Assembly: GCA_041739875.1 (NCBI GenBank)
Contig: JBGSNA010000046.1
Location: 8,393 to 72,392, forward strand
Direction of reading: 5' to 3'
DNA from: JBBSJZ01 sp041739875
GTDB taxonomy: Bacteria > Planctomycetota > Planctomycetia > Pirellulales > Pirellulaceae
DNA: 64,000 nucleotides
The notes under the pieces are model-generated. The model saw only the letters and a list, made by a program, of their open reading frames with translations, was not told where the DNA came from and made no database searches. A program made the translations under genes and the position numbers. Below, in pieces: positions 1 through 8,548 of the stretch (the first letter of the stretch is position 1; each line of letters begins with the position of its first letter).

Positions 1-260
1 TCGGACCGATGGGTGCTGTAATCTTTGTCGACTTCTACTTGATCAAGCGCTTTGGTTTGCAAGAAGAATATGCAGCTCACCGCGGAGTGAAAATCAATGT
101 CGCGGTATTGGTTGCCTGGTTGCTTCCTGTGTCGGTGGGGTTGTATCTGATCTTTGCAAAAGAGTTCTATGCCGCCTATGCAGTTGTTCCTTGCTGGGTT
201 GCTTGTGGTGTCATTTATTTAGCGCTTAGCAAATTCACACAAAAACCAATCTCGTTATAA
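1..260 (+). CDS. NCS1-family (nucleobase/cytosine-type) permease, C-terminal fragment
   Basis: Only the last 85 codons lie in the window, read in frame from base 3; the N-terminus is upstream. The fragment opens with GPMGAVIFVDFYLIKR, which matches the late-transmembrane signature of nucleobase:cation symporter-1 proteins (Gly-Pro, then Asp-Tyr/Phe and Leu-Ile-Arg/Lys), and continues with two hydrophobic segments typical of the C-terminal helices. Such carriers import nucleobases or related compounds through the inner membrane with a cation. The stop is 10 bases before the next start, so the two genes look co-transcribed. The substrate cannot be told from this piece, and the assignment rests on one motif plus hydrophobicity. 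Confidence 0.6.
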   Translation, partial: GPMGAVIFVDFYLIKRFGLQEEYAAHRGVKINVAVLVAWLLPVSVGLYLIFAKEFYAAYAVVPCWVACGVIYLALSKFTQKPISL

Positions 261-270
261 CGGAGCCAAA

Positions 271-474
271 ATGATGAATCAGCAAATACTTAAAATCGTT
301 TCGTTGTGTGCTCTGGCTGCAACGATTGTCCCGAGCTTGCTTTTCTTCCTGGGGTTGATCGGTCAAAACGCAGTGACCGTTGCCGCACTGATTGGAACCT
401 TCGTCTGGTTTGCGGCAACACCATTGTGGATGGGCCACGAGCCGGAAATCGATGACAAGGAAGTCCAGATTTAG
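271..474 (+). CDS. Small two-helix membrane protein downstream of the permease
   Basis: A 67-residue protein with two hydrophobic segments (about residues 8-30 and 35-55) and an acidic tail (EPEIDDKE). The start is well supported: CGGAG at 261-265 sits five bases before the ATG. It follows the permease stop by 10 bases, which suggests an accessory or partner of the transporter, but this is inferred from position only. No catalytic motif is visible and I do not recognise the family. Confidence 0.6.
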   Translation: MMNQQILKIVSLCALAATIVPSLLFFLGLIGQNAVTVAALIGTFVWFAATPLWMGHEPEIDDKEVQI

Positions 475-491
475 GCTCTGTTTTATAACGA

Positions 492-510
492 AAAGGGGTG
501 TGACCCCTTT
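492..510 (+). terminator. Perfect 8-bp hairpin after the permease operon
   Basis: AAAGGGGT (492-499), loop GTG, then ACCCCTTT (503-510). It begins 18 bases after the stop of the small membrane protein. There is no T-run directly after it (the next bases are GGCCCCC), so termination is inferred from position and stem strength only. Confidence 0.4.
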
Positions 511-527
511 GGCCCCCTTCGAGTTTT

Positions 528-595
528 TGTTTAACAGTCAGCCGCAGGCGTACTATGAACGATGCGATCGTTCGCCTGCGGCTGACGGTTAAACA
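528..595. repeat. 68-bp inverted repeat with nested palindrome
   Basis: The arms at 528-550 and 573-595 are reverse complements at 22 of 23 positions; the core is GTCAGCCGCAGGCG against CGCCTGCGGCTGAC. The loop holds a second perfect palindrome, GAACGAT-GCG-ATCGTTC. It lies in the 211-bp gap before the rhamnosidase operon. It could be a dispersed palindromic element or a strong terminator; there is no T-run. Confidence 0.7.
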
Positions 596-685
596 AAGTT
601 GGCGCGGTCCAGCTAGACGTTTCTGCCCAGCTGACGTCAGCAGCAGAATTCCCAATTCAATTGACCTGAATTTTCACAAGAGACT

Positions 686-3600
686 ATGTCACGCTTTCTA
701 ATTCCAGCGTTCGTTCTTGCCGTAGGTTCGCTTCTTCCGGTGGAAGTTGCACATTCGCAAGACTTTGTTTCAAACCATTTACGATGCGAGTACCGAGAAA
801 ACCCGCTCGGAATTGATGCGAAATTGCCTCGACTCAGTTGGCGGATGGAGTCCGAAGCGCGCGGCGTGTCTCAATCTGGCTACCGAATTCGGGTCGCTTC
901 GACGATGGACAAGTTAACCGCCGGAGAAGCAGATTTATGGGACTCAGGCAAAGTTCAATCGAATCAAACTCTGCATGTTGTTTACGCAGGCAAGCCGCTT
1001 GAGTCGCGCCAGACATGTTATTGGACAGTGCAAGCTTGGGGTGCGGATGGCCAACCGGGCGATTGGTCAACACCCGCGATGTGGTCGATGGGTTTATTAG
1101 AAGATTCTCAATGGCAAGCGAATTACATCAGCTACAAAGATGATGATCCGATTGCGACCGATACCAACTCGTTGTACTTGCCTGCGGCGCGACAATACCG
1201 AAAAGATTTTGTTGCCGAGAAACAAGTGAAGCGCGCGACTGTTTATGCAACTGCGCTCGGTATTTACGAGTTGCATTTGAACGGCGAGCGAGTCAGTGAC
1301 CACTACTTCGCGCCGGGTTGGACGGACTATCTTCAACGCGCTTACTACAACACCTATGACGTCACCTCGATGATTGCGTCGGGCGAGAACGCGATCGGTG
1401 CATGGGTCGCCGACGGTTGGTACAGCGGCTATGTGGGTTTTGGATTACTAACCGGCATGGGGACGGAGCGGATGGGGCGCTACACCTACGGCAAAACGCC
1501 TTCGGTCATGGCCCAGCTTGAGATTGAGTATGTCGATGGGTCGCGCCAGATCGTTGGCACGGATGCGAGTTGGAAAGTCACTGGCGACGGACCTATTCGG
1601 GAAGCGGATTTGTTGATGGGCGAGTCGTACGATGCTCAGAAAGAAGAACGAGGTTGGGCAACATCCAAGTTTGATGATTCGATGTGGCAATCAGCGATCT
1701 TGGCGGCGGAGAACGGGAATCCGATAGCTGATTTTTTTGAAGGCCGGAATCCCAAAGAAGTTGGCGGCGCGCCCAAGATCACTGGTGAGGCGCGTGATCT
1801 TGGTTTCCATCGTCCAAAGCTGGAAGCGTTTCCTGGTGTGCCGGTCCGAGTGACTCAGGAATTGCCGGCGGTGAAGGTGACAGAACGAGAGCCAGGTACC
1901 TACATGTTTGATCTCGGCCAGAACTTTGCGGGTGTTGTACGTTTGAAGCTGAAAGGGCCAGCTGGACACAAGGTGCACTTGCGCTACGGTGAGATGCTGC
2001 ATCCCGACGGACGCTTGATGACGGAGAACTTGCGCAAGGCACGCGCTCAAGATTTCTATACGTGCCGTGGCGATGAGAATGGCGAAGTCTATGAACCGCG
2101 ATTTACCTTTCACGGGTTCCAGTTCGTTGAGGTTTCGAATTTTCCAGGCACACCCACTTTGGATACGGTGACGGGACTTGTTTTGCACAGCGATACGCCG
2201 ATGACAAGTACGTTCGTCTCGAGCGATCCGATGGCGAATCAGTTGTTCAAGAATGTTGTGTGGACCCAACGAGCCAACTTTCTCGACTTGCCGACAGACT
2301 GTCCTCAGCGGGACGAGCGGATGGGATGGACCGGCGACGCGCAAGCGTACATTGGGACTGCGGCGTACAACGCGGACATCGGTGCGTTCTATACCAAGTG
2401 GTTGCGTGAGTTGATGGAATCCCAGCGCCCCAGTGGTGCGTTTCCTGGGTATGCACCGCTTCCATTCCAGCACGGTTGGGATTTTGGATCCGCGTGGGCT
2501 GACGCAGGCGTCATTTGTCCGTGGACTCTCTGGCAAGCCTATGGTGACACGCGAGTCATCGAAGAATGCTGGGAACCGATGCAACGGTTCATGCAGTGGC
2601 GGAAGTCCACCAGCGTGAATGATCTGGGTATCGCGCACGGTAACGGATGGGGAGATTGGCTCGCGCAAGGTGCGAGCACGCCGCTTGAGTATGTTGATAC
2701 GGTGTACTTTGCCATCTCAGCCAGAATGATGTCGGAAATGGCCGCTGCGACTGGACGTGATGCAGAAGCGATCGCGTATGCAGAACAATTTGCACGGACC
2801 AAGGCAGCGTTCGCGGCAAAGTACCTTGCGGAAGATGGAAGTGTGAAAGTGGCGACGCAATCCGCCCAGGCACTGGCGTTGTTTTCGGGCTTGATTCCCG
2901 ATGCGACACGGGAGGCGACTGGAAAACATTTAGCGACGATGATCGCTGAGAATGGCAACCACATGTCCACTGGCTTTCTCGGCACGCGACCGCTTTTACC
3001 GGTGTTGTCAGCTTCGGGCCAGCATGACTTGGCAACGTTCCTGTTCCAGAGCCACGAGTTTCCGTCGTGGGGCTACGAAATTGACAACGGCGCGACGACG
3101 ATCTGGGAGCGATGGGACAGCTACACTCGCGAAGATGCGTTCGGTCGTCACAACGCTGCGATGAATTCGTTCTCGCACTACGCATTTGGGGCGGTGTGTG
3201 AGTGGATGTTCCAAACGCTAGCCGGCATCCAATCCAATGGGCCTGGATATGAAAATATCATCATTCGACCAACACCGCCTTCGCCATTAAGCAATGGGAT
3301 GCACGAACCGATTGACAGTGTCGACGCATCGTATGAGTCGATCCGCGGTTTAATTCGTAGCAGTTGGAAACTGAATGAAGGACAGTTTTCGCTCGATGTA
3401 ACGATCCCAGCCAACACGACCGCGAAAATCTATTTGCCAACAAACGATGTGGATTCGATTCTCGAGTCGGGTAACGCGTTGGCAAGTGTTGCCGGTGTAA
3501 CGTTTCACCGGATAGAGGCCCGGCATACGGTGCTGCAAGTGGGTTCAGGCAAGTACAGCTTCACATGCTCGAGCAACATCGTACCGGCAGCTCAACCGCT

Positions 3601-4084
3601 GCAGACGTCCAAACCAAAGGATATGTCGATCAATCCGGAGAAGATCGACATGACCAACGCGAAACTCCTTGCTCGATGGGACTTCAACCAATCGTCGGAC
3701 GTTGGCCAGTGGAAAGATCGCAAAAGCGTCGACGTTGTGCAAAAGCAAGGCAAAGCTTTTGTCGTGGCCACCGGCGACGATTCGCAAATGGCGGTTGGGT
3801 TCGAAAACGAGTACTCCGGTCGATTGGTGATTGCACTGCGAGCGATGCCGAGCAAGGGCGTGACAAGCCAGTTCTTTTGGGCATCACCCAATCGTGGATT
3901 CAATGGTGCTCAGCAGTCTCAACGTCCGTTAAGTGCGACGGACGAAGTTCACGATTATTTGTTTTCGATTCCTGATAACACCGTGATCAAGGGACTGAGA
4001 TTTGACCCGTTTGCGACTTACGATCCATATGCGGACAAGGGTGAGATGTTGATCGAGTCCATCTCGATTTACCAACTCGACTAA
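686..4084 (+). CDS. Secreted alpha-L-rhamnosidase, GH78 type
   Basis: 1132 residues. Residues 1-25 form a signal peptide (hydrophobic core, then AHS-QD), so the enzyme is exported. It should hydrolyse terminal alpha-L-rhamnose from glycans. The GH78 hallmark DCPQRDERMGWTGDAQ lies near residues 537-552 and carries the expected acid Glu; GATTIWERWD near 802-811 carries the second carboxylate. Upstream are the usual beta-rich N-terminal and CBM67-like regions (about 170-470), and after the (alpha/alpha)6 core a beta domain to about 910. Residues about 985-1132 form an additional C-terminal module not part of the normal GH78 core; it begins LARWDFNQSSDVGQW and may be carbohydrate-binding. It heads a run with two sulfatases and an aldehyde dehydrogenase, consistent with use of sulfated rhamnan- or ulvan-like polymers. 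Confidence 0.92.
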   Translation: MSRFLIPAFVLAVGSLLPVEVAHSQDFVSNHLRCEYRENPLGIDAKLPRLSWRMESEARGVSQSGYRIRVASTMDKLTAGEADLWDSGKVQSNQTLHVVYAGKPLESRQTCYWTVQAWGADGQPGDWSTPAMWSMGLLEDSQWQANYISYKDDDPIATDTNSLYLPAARQYRKDFVAEKQVKRATVYATALGIYELHLNGERVSDHYFAPGWTDYLQRAYYNTYDVTSMIASGENAIGAWVADGWYSGYVGFGLLTGMGTERMGRYTYGKTPSVMAQLEIEYVDGSRQIVGTDASWKVTGDGPIREADLLMGESYDAQKEERGWATSKFDDSMWQSAILAAENGNPIADFFEGRNPKEVGGAPKITGEARDLGFHRPKLEAFPGVPVRVTQELPAVKVTEREPGTYMFDLGQNFAGVVRLKLKGPAGHKVHLRYGEMLHPDGRLMTENLRKARAQDFYTCRGDENGEVYEPRFTFHGFQFVEVSNFPGTPTLDTVTGLVLHSDTPMTSTFVSSDPMANQLFKNVVWTQRANFLDLPTDCPQRDERMGWTGDAQAYIGTAAYNADIGAFYTKWLRELMESQRPSGAFPGYAPLPFQHGWDFGSAWADAGVICPWTLWQAYGDTRVIEECWEPMQRFMQWRKSTSVNDLGIAHGNGWGDWLAQGASTPLEYVDTVYFAISARMMSEMAAATGRDAEAIAYAEQFARTKAAFAAKYLAEDGSVKVATQSAQALALFSGLIPDATREATGKHLATMIAENGNHMSTGFLGTRPLLPVLSASGQHDLATFLFQSHEFPSWGYEIDNGATTIWERWDSYTREDAFGRHNAAMNSFSHYAFGAVCEWMFQTLAGIQSNGPGYENIIIRPTPPSPLSNGMHEPIDSVDASYESIRGLIRSSWKLNEGQFSLDVTIPANTTAKIYLPTNDVDSILESGNALASVAGVTFHRIEARHTVLQVGSGKYSFTCSSNIVPAAQPLQTSKPKDMSINPEKIDMTNAKLLARWDFNQSSDVGQWKDRKSVDVVQKQGKAFVVATGDDSQMAVGFENEYSGRLVIALRAMPSKGVTSQFFWASPNRGFNGAQQSQRPLSATDEVHDYLFSIPDNTVIKGLRFDPFATYDPYADKGEMLIESISIYQLD

Positions 4085-4246
4085 TCTCGCATCGATTATT
4101 CATGCGGAATCGTCGGCGTGTTTTTAGCGAGCCGGGAGCGAAACCTCTTAAGTAACGACCATCGCCTCAAGAGCGAACGTGCTGGGCTAAGAAAGCTGAA
4201 CGAGATTGATTCGCAACCAACGAATGACATTCGACGTCACGGAGAT

Positions 4247-6523
4247 ATGATGAATAGCAACAATGGTCACCGCTTGCCGCAATTCAATGGCGGAAACCGC
4301 ACGGGAGCATCCACTGTCTTTGCGTTATTACGAATTCGAGCGGCGATTGTATTGAAGTGCATGGGCCGAGAGGTTCTGGTTCCACGATTGCTGGTCAATT
4401 CATTGGCAATCGCTGCATTGTTCCTCGAATTGTGCTTCGCTGGGCCTGAGCTAAACGCGGCGGATTCGACCATGCCACGCGTGGACGCAAGTCCGGTGTT
4501 CGACGAAGTTGATGGCATCGTCGCGGTGGAGGCCGAGCATTTCGTCTCGCAAGACAAGACGGATGTGCGAGCGTGGTATCGCGTCGAAGACAATCAAATT
4601 CCGGCGATCAAACCAGACGGGGATGAGCCGCATTGGATGGGGTCGAGCGGAGCGTGCTACTTGGAAGCGCTCCCCGATACGCGAGTAACACATGATGACA
4701 AGATCACGGACGGCGAGAACTTCTTTTCTAAACCTGGCCAGGCTGGAGTGCTCACGTATCGTGTTCACGTAAGCCATCCCGGACGTTATTACGTGTGGGT
4801 TCGCCACCTGTCGACCGGCACAGAGGACAACGGTCTGCACGTGGGGCTCGACGACAAGTGGCCAGAGTCAGGCCAGCGTTGGCAAACGACCAAGAAGCGG
4901 GAATGGGCGTGGGAAAGTCGCCAGCGAACCGAACAATTGCATACCGGCGTTCGATACAAGTTGTTCTTGGATATCGCAGAAGCAGGCGAGCATCGAATCC
5001 ATTTTTCCATTCGTGAGGATGGATTCGAGTTCGATAAGTTTGTACTCGCTTCGAATCGCGACTATGAGCCAGAAGGATTGGGGCCTGGTCCAGTGCTAAA
5101 GTCAGGTGTCGCCACCGCACCGGCAACGCTTTCAAAGCGGAGTAGTACAGCACCGATTGCTAGGGATCGTCCAAACGTCCTCTTCATTTTGACGGAAGAC
5201 CAAGGTGCACATTTAAGTTTGCTTGGCACACCGGGTCTTCAAACACCGCATATCGATGCCTTAGCAAAGTCCGGAGTTTACTTTAACAATGCGTTTGTAG
5301 CGTATCCGGTGTGTTCAGCATCCAAGGCGGCGATCTACACCGGGCTGCATAATCACACGAACGGAATTCTGAACAACACCCACAATTTTCATAAACCGGC
5401 TGATCAAGTTACTGCCGCGGAACAGGGACTTCGGCTCGCAAAGACGAATCGCATTCGCGATGGTTTCCGAACACTCACTGAGATCCTTCAAGCCAACGGA
5501 TACTACCAGGGTGTCACACACAAGCTTCATGTGCTTCCCAACGAAAAGTTCCCGTACGACGCGTTTCTTCGCGGAAAACGTGGGGAACTTGAGAGGTTCA
5601 TTGACCAGGCCAAGCAGCGTGAGCAGCCTTGGTTTTTGATGGTCAATATTCCAAACTCGCATCGGCCGTATCCCAACAGTGACAAACAAGGTATTCGTGT
5701 ACGAGCGGAAGAAATCCAGCTCCCAAGCTATCTGCCGGACTCGCCCGAGATTCGGAAAGACTGGGCGGAATACCTTTCCGGTATTGAAGAGGCCGATGCG
5801 TTAACCGGCGAGGCACTCGAGGTGCTTGAACAGTCTGGCGAAAGCGACAACACACTCGTGATCTTTATGAGTGACCACGGTCCGACGTTCCAGCACGGCA
5901 AGATGACGATGTATGACCTCGGGTTGAGAGTTCCATTCATCGTCCGTGGCCCGGGTGTTTCGCGCGGTGTGACGAACAACGCTCTGGTCAGCGCGTTGGA
6001 TTTGCTCCCGACGATTATCGAAATGTGCACAATCGATCAAGCATTCGAGTATCCATTGCATGGCAAATCCATCAAGGAATTGCTTCAAATTGGCCCGCAT
6101 GCCAAAGGTCACGAGTACATTTTTGCAGAGATCTCCAACCTCGGACCATTGCCCAACGACGGGATCCAGGAGCGCAGTGTTTTTGACGGGCGTTGGAAAT
6201 TGATCTATCGCGAAAACGTGGAAGCCGCCTGGCGACAAGTTAACGCGGACAGTCGCGAATTCAAGATTTGGGGGAATCGCACCTACGCCGAGACCATTCG
6301 CTTGAAGGACCAGTTCCCGATGCAATATCGAATACTGGCAGAGATGGATCCTCAGAATCTAGGGGCATCAGTACCCGCACTCGAACTGTATGACCTTGAA
6401 ATAGATCCCGATGAGATACGGAACCTAGCCACGAATACGCATTTTGCGCAACAACGCGATCGTTTGCTCGACGCGTTGCGAGATTGGGTCAAGTCGACCA
6501 ACGACGAAGCAGTGAGTCCCTAA
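4247..6523 (+). CDS. Secreted sulfatase with N-terminal carbohydrate-binding-like domain (CSASK active site)
   Basis: 758 residues from the ATG pair at 4247/4250, preceded by GGAGA; a GTG at 4118 and an ATG at 4361 are also in frame. The 4361 start would place the hydrophobic signal (about residues 44-70 here) at the very N-terminus and may be the true one. A beta-rich region (about 85-280, with EAEHFV and HPGRYYVWVRHLS) resembles a carbohydrate-binding fold. The sulfatase domain then begins RPNVLFILTEDQGAH. The formylglycine site reads C-S-A-S-K (bases 5312-5326, Cys about 356), so Lys replaces the usual Arg. The second metal-site motif FMSDHGPTFQHGK is present. The stop is one base before the next start, so the two sulfatases are very likely translationally coupled. 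Confidence 0.88.
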   Translation: MMNSNNGHRLPQFNGGNRTGASTVFALLRIRAAIVLKCMGREVLVPRLLVNSLAIAALFLELCFAGPELNAADSTMPRVDASPVFDEVDGIVAVEAEHFVSQDKTDVRAWYRVEDNQIPAIKPDGDEPHWMGSSGACYLEALPDTRVTHDDKITDGENFFSKPGQAGVLTYRVHVSHPGRYYVWVRHLSTGTEDNGLHVGLDDKWPESGQRWQTTKKREWAWESRQRTEQLHTGVRYKLFLDIAEAGEHRIHFSIREDGFEFDKFVLASNRDYEPEGLGPGPVLKSGVATAPATLSKRSSTAPIARDRPNVLFILTEDQGAHLSLLGTPGLQTPHIDALAKSGVYFNNAFVAYPVCSASKAAIYTGLHNHTNGILNNTHNFHKPADQVTAAEQGLRLAKTNRIRDGFRTLTEILQANGYYQGVTHKLHVLPNEKFPYDAFLRGKRGELERFIDQAKQREQPWFLMVNIPNSHRPYPNSDKQGIRVRAEEIQLPSYLPDSPEIRKDWAEYLSGIEEADALTGEALEVLEQSGESDNTLVIFMSDHGPTFQHGKMTMYDLGLRVPFIVRGPGVSRGVTNNALVSALDLLPTIIEMCTIDQAFEYPLHGKSIKELLQIGPHAKGHEYIFAEISNLGPLPNDGIQERSVFDGRWKLIYRENVEAAWRQVNADSREFKIWGNRTYAETIRLKDQFPMQYRILAEMDPQNLGASVPALELYDLEIDPDEIRNLATNTHFAQQRDRLLDALRDWVKSTNDEAVSP

Positions 6524-6524
6524 G

Positions 6525-8465
6525 ATGAAGCTATACGCGCAAGTGTTTGCGAACGCACTTTGGCTGGTCGTTGTTGTTGGACTATGGATGCTCACTCTTG
6601 TTGGGTTCGTTTCTGCGGATGTACCGCAGCGGCCGAACATTCTATTGATTGTCGCTGACGACGTGGGATACTCAGATCTCGGATGCTATGGCGGGGAAAT
6701 TGAGACGCCGCATTTGGATCGATTGGCATCTGACGGGATTCGATTTAGCGAATTTCACGTCAATCCAATGTGTGTGGTGACTCGCACGAGTCTGATGACG
6801 GGCCATACCCATTCCCAGTCTGACCAATATCGGCGTTCGGTTCCCATCGCACGCTTGATGCAATCCGCTGGGTATGCGACATCGATAACTGGTAAATGGC
6901 ACCAACCGGGCAACCCACTCGATTCTGGATTTGATTCCTTCTACGGATTCCTTGGCGGGCAAATCGACAGTTGGACTGGAATCGAGGCTGGAAAACCATC
7001 GATTCAAAGCAATCGACAAGATCCCAAGTCGGTTCCGAAAGGCTGGTACAGTTCCGATGCGTTCACGGACGACGCGATCGCAAAGATCGATTCGGCATCG
7101 AAAAGCGGAAAACCGTTTTTCACCTACCTTGCATTCAATGCGCCGCACAGTCCGCTCCATGCGCCGCGTGAGAATGTTGAAAAGTACAACGATCGCTTTT
7201 TGGCTGGTTGGGAGTCACTGCGCCAGCAACGATACGAACGGATGCGATCGATGGGGTTAATCGACGAACGCTACGTGATGACTGAACCCGAGGCCGAGGT
7301 GCGGAGATGGGATGAATTGCCACAATCCATCCAACGGCAAGAAAGTCGCCGGATGGCAGCTTACGCCGGGATGCTCGATCGGTTGGATTGGAACGTGGGG
7401 CGTTTGCTTTCGCATTTACAAGCGAACGGACTCAACGATAACACGTTGGTGATTTTCATGGCGGATAATGGTGGCGACTACAGCAACGGTGACATTCGCA
7501 CCTACGATCAACAAGTCCCGTGGCAAGCTGGGACGCGTCCCTTTACTTCCAACGGTTGGGCTTATCTCAAGAATACTCCGTTTCGTTGGTACAAGTCGTC
7601 GGCCCAGGAAGGTGGCGTCTCGGTTCCGCTCATCATTCGATGGCCCAAAGCGATTCGAGAACAGGCAGGAAGCATTCGGAAACAACGCCTTCATGTTACT
7701 GACCTTTACCCCACGTTCTTGGAACTAGCTGGGACGACGTATCCACAAACGGATGGTGAACGTAAACTCGAGCCACTCTATGGAAATTCAATCATTCCGC
7801 TACTGGATGACGGTACGTTGGCGGATCGAGCAATCCACGACGAGATTTTCTGGAGCTTCAACCAAACCGGCAAAGGGTTGACGAGGGGTGATTGGAAGAT
7901 TTCGAGCATCAGCGACGGACCGTGGCGTCTGTACAACATCACTGACGATCCGGCGGAATCAAAAGACATTGCCGATGAGATGCCCGATGTCGTGCAAACG
8001 ATGAGTGAGTTGTGGTTCGGCTTTGCGAATGATCGGTGTGTGATGGAAAAGTCCTGGCGAGCGCCATTGCAGGAATTCCAGGAGGGATGGGGTTTTCATC
8101 GAATTCGCATGAGCATGCCAGGTTTTATTCGCGCGGTACCAGCTTCATCACAGATCAACGTACCCTGCGAGACAAAATTGACGTTTTACTTTTCGCAACC
8201 CATCAGTTTCGCGAATTCGACAGGGAAAACGCTCCGGCTCTATGAAGTTGGAGAAATCGACACGGTTGTTTGGCAAGCGGATCCCGAGGCAGGGAATCCC
8301 GCCCACGGGAAAAAGCAAATTACGTTCGATGATTTGCCGCGTTTGAAGCGAAACACAACCTACTTTGCGCTGGCAGACGCCGGATGGATTCATTTGGGCA
8401 ACCAGCCGGTCGGGCCACTCAACGATGGCGCTTTCTGGTATCGTTTTCGTACTGGATCGGATTAA
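6525..8465 (+). CDS. Secreted sulfatase with CVVTR active-site variant
   Basis: 646 residues with an N-terminal signal helix (about 10-30). RPNILLIVADDVGYSDLGCYGG supplies the Asp-Asp metal ligands; KWHQPGN and MADNGGDYSNG are further sulfatase landmarks. The expected formylglycine motif (C/S-x-P/A-x-R) is C-V-V-T-R at residues 83-87 (bases 6771-6785), with Val where Pro or Ala is normal. After about residue 535 there is an added C-terminal domain of roughly 110 residues, beta-rich by appearance. It starts one base after the preceding sulfatase stop. Its likely job is removal of sulfate esters from the polymer attacked by the upstream rhamnosidase; the substrate itself is not readable. Confidence 0.88.
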   Translation: MKLYAQVFANALWLVVVVGLWMLTLVGFVSADVPQRPNILLIVADDVGYSDLGCYGGEIETPHLDRLASDGIRFSEFHVNPMCVVTRTSLMTGHTHSQSDQYRRSVPIARLMQSAGYATSITGKWHQPGNPLDSGFDSFYGFLGGQIDSWTGIEAGKPSIQSNRQDPKSVPKGWYSSDAFTDDAIAKIDSASKSGKPFFTYLAFNAPHSPLHAPRENVEKYNDRFLAGWESLRQQRYERMRSMGLIDERYVMTEPEAEVRRWDELPQSIQRQESRRMAAYAGMLDRLDWNVGRLLSHLQANGLNDNTLVIFMADNGGDYSNGDIRTYDQQVPWQAGTRPFTSNGWAYLKNTPFRWYKSSAQEGGVSVPLIIRWPKAIREQAGSIRKQRLHVTDLYPTFLELAGTTYPQTDGERKLEPLYGNSIIPLLDDGTLADRAIHDEIFWSFNQTGKGLTRGDWKISSISDGPWRLYNITDDPAESKDIADEMPDVVQTMSELWFGFANDRCVMEKSWRAPLQEFQEGWGFHRIRMSMPGFIRAVPASSQINVPCETKLTFYFSQPISFANSTGKTLRLYEVGEIDTVVWQADPEAGNPAHGKKQITFDDLPRLKRNTTYFALADAGWIHLGNQPVGPLNDGAFWYRFRTGSD

Positions 8466-8548
8466 GTCCAAATCGAAACGCTTTGCGTCTTGATTGGAAG
8501 TCCACGGAGACCGCACCTTCCCCACCTACTTTCTCACTGAGGATCCCA

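Noticed and set aside
1691..2668. 325-codon open frame on the minus strand inside the rhamnosidase gene
   Set aside because: It is fully antisense to a strongly supported GH78 domain, has no recognisable motif and an Arg/His/Pro-rich composition typical of a shadow frame.
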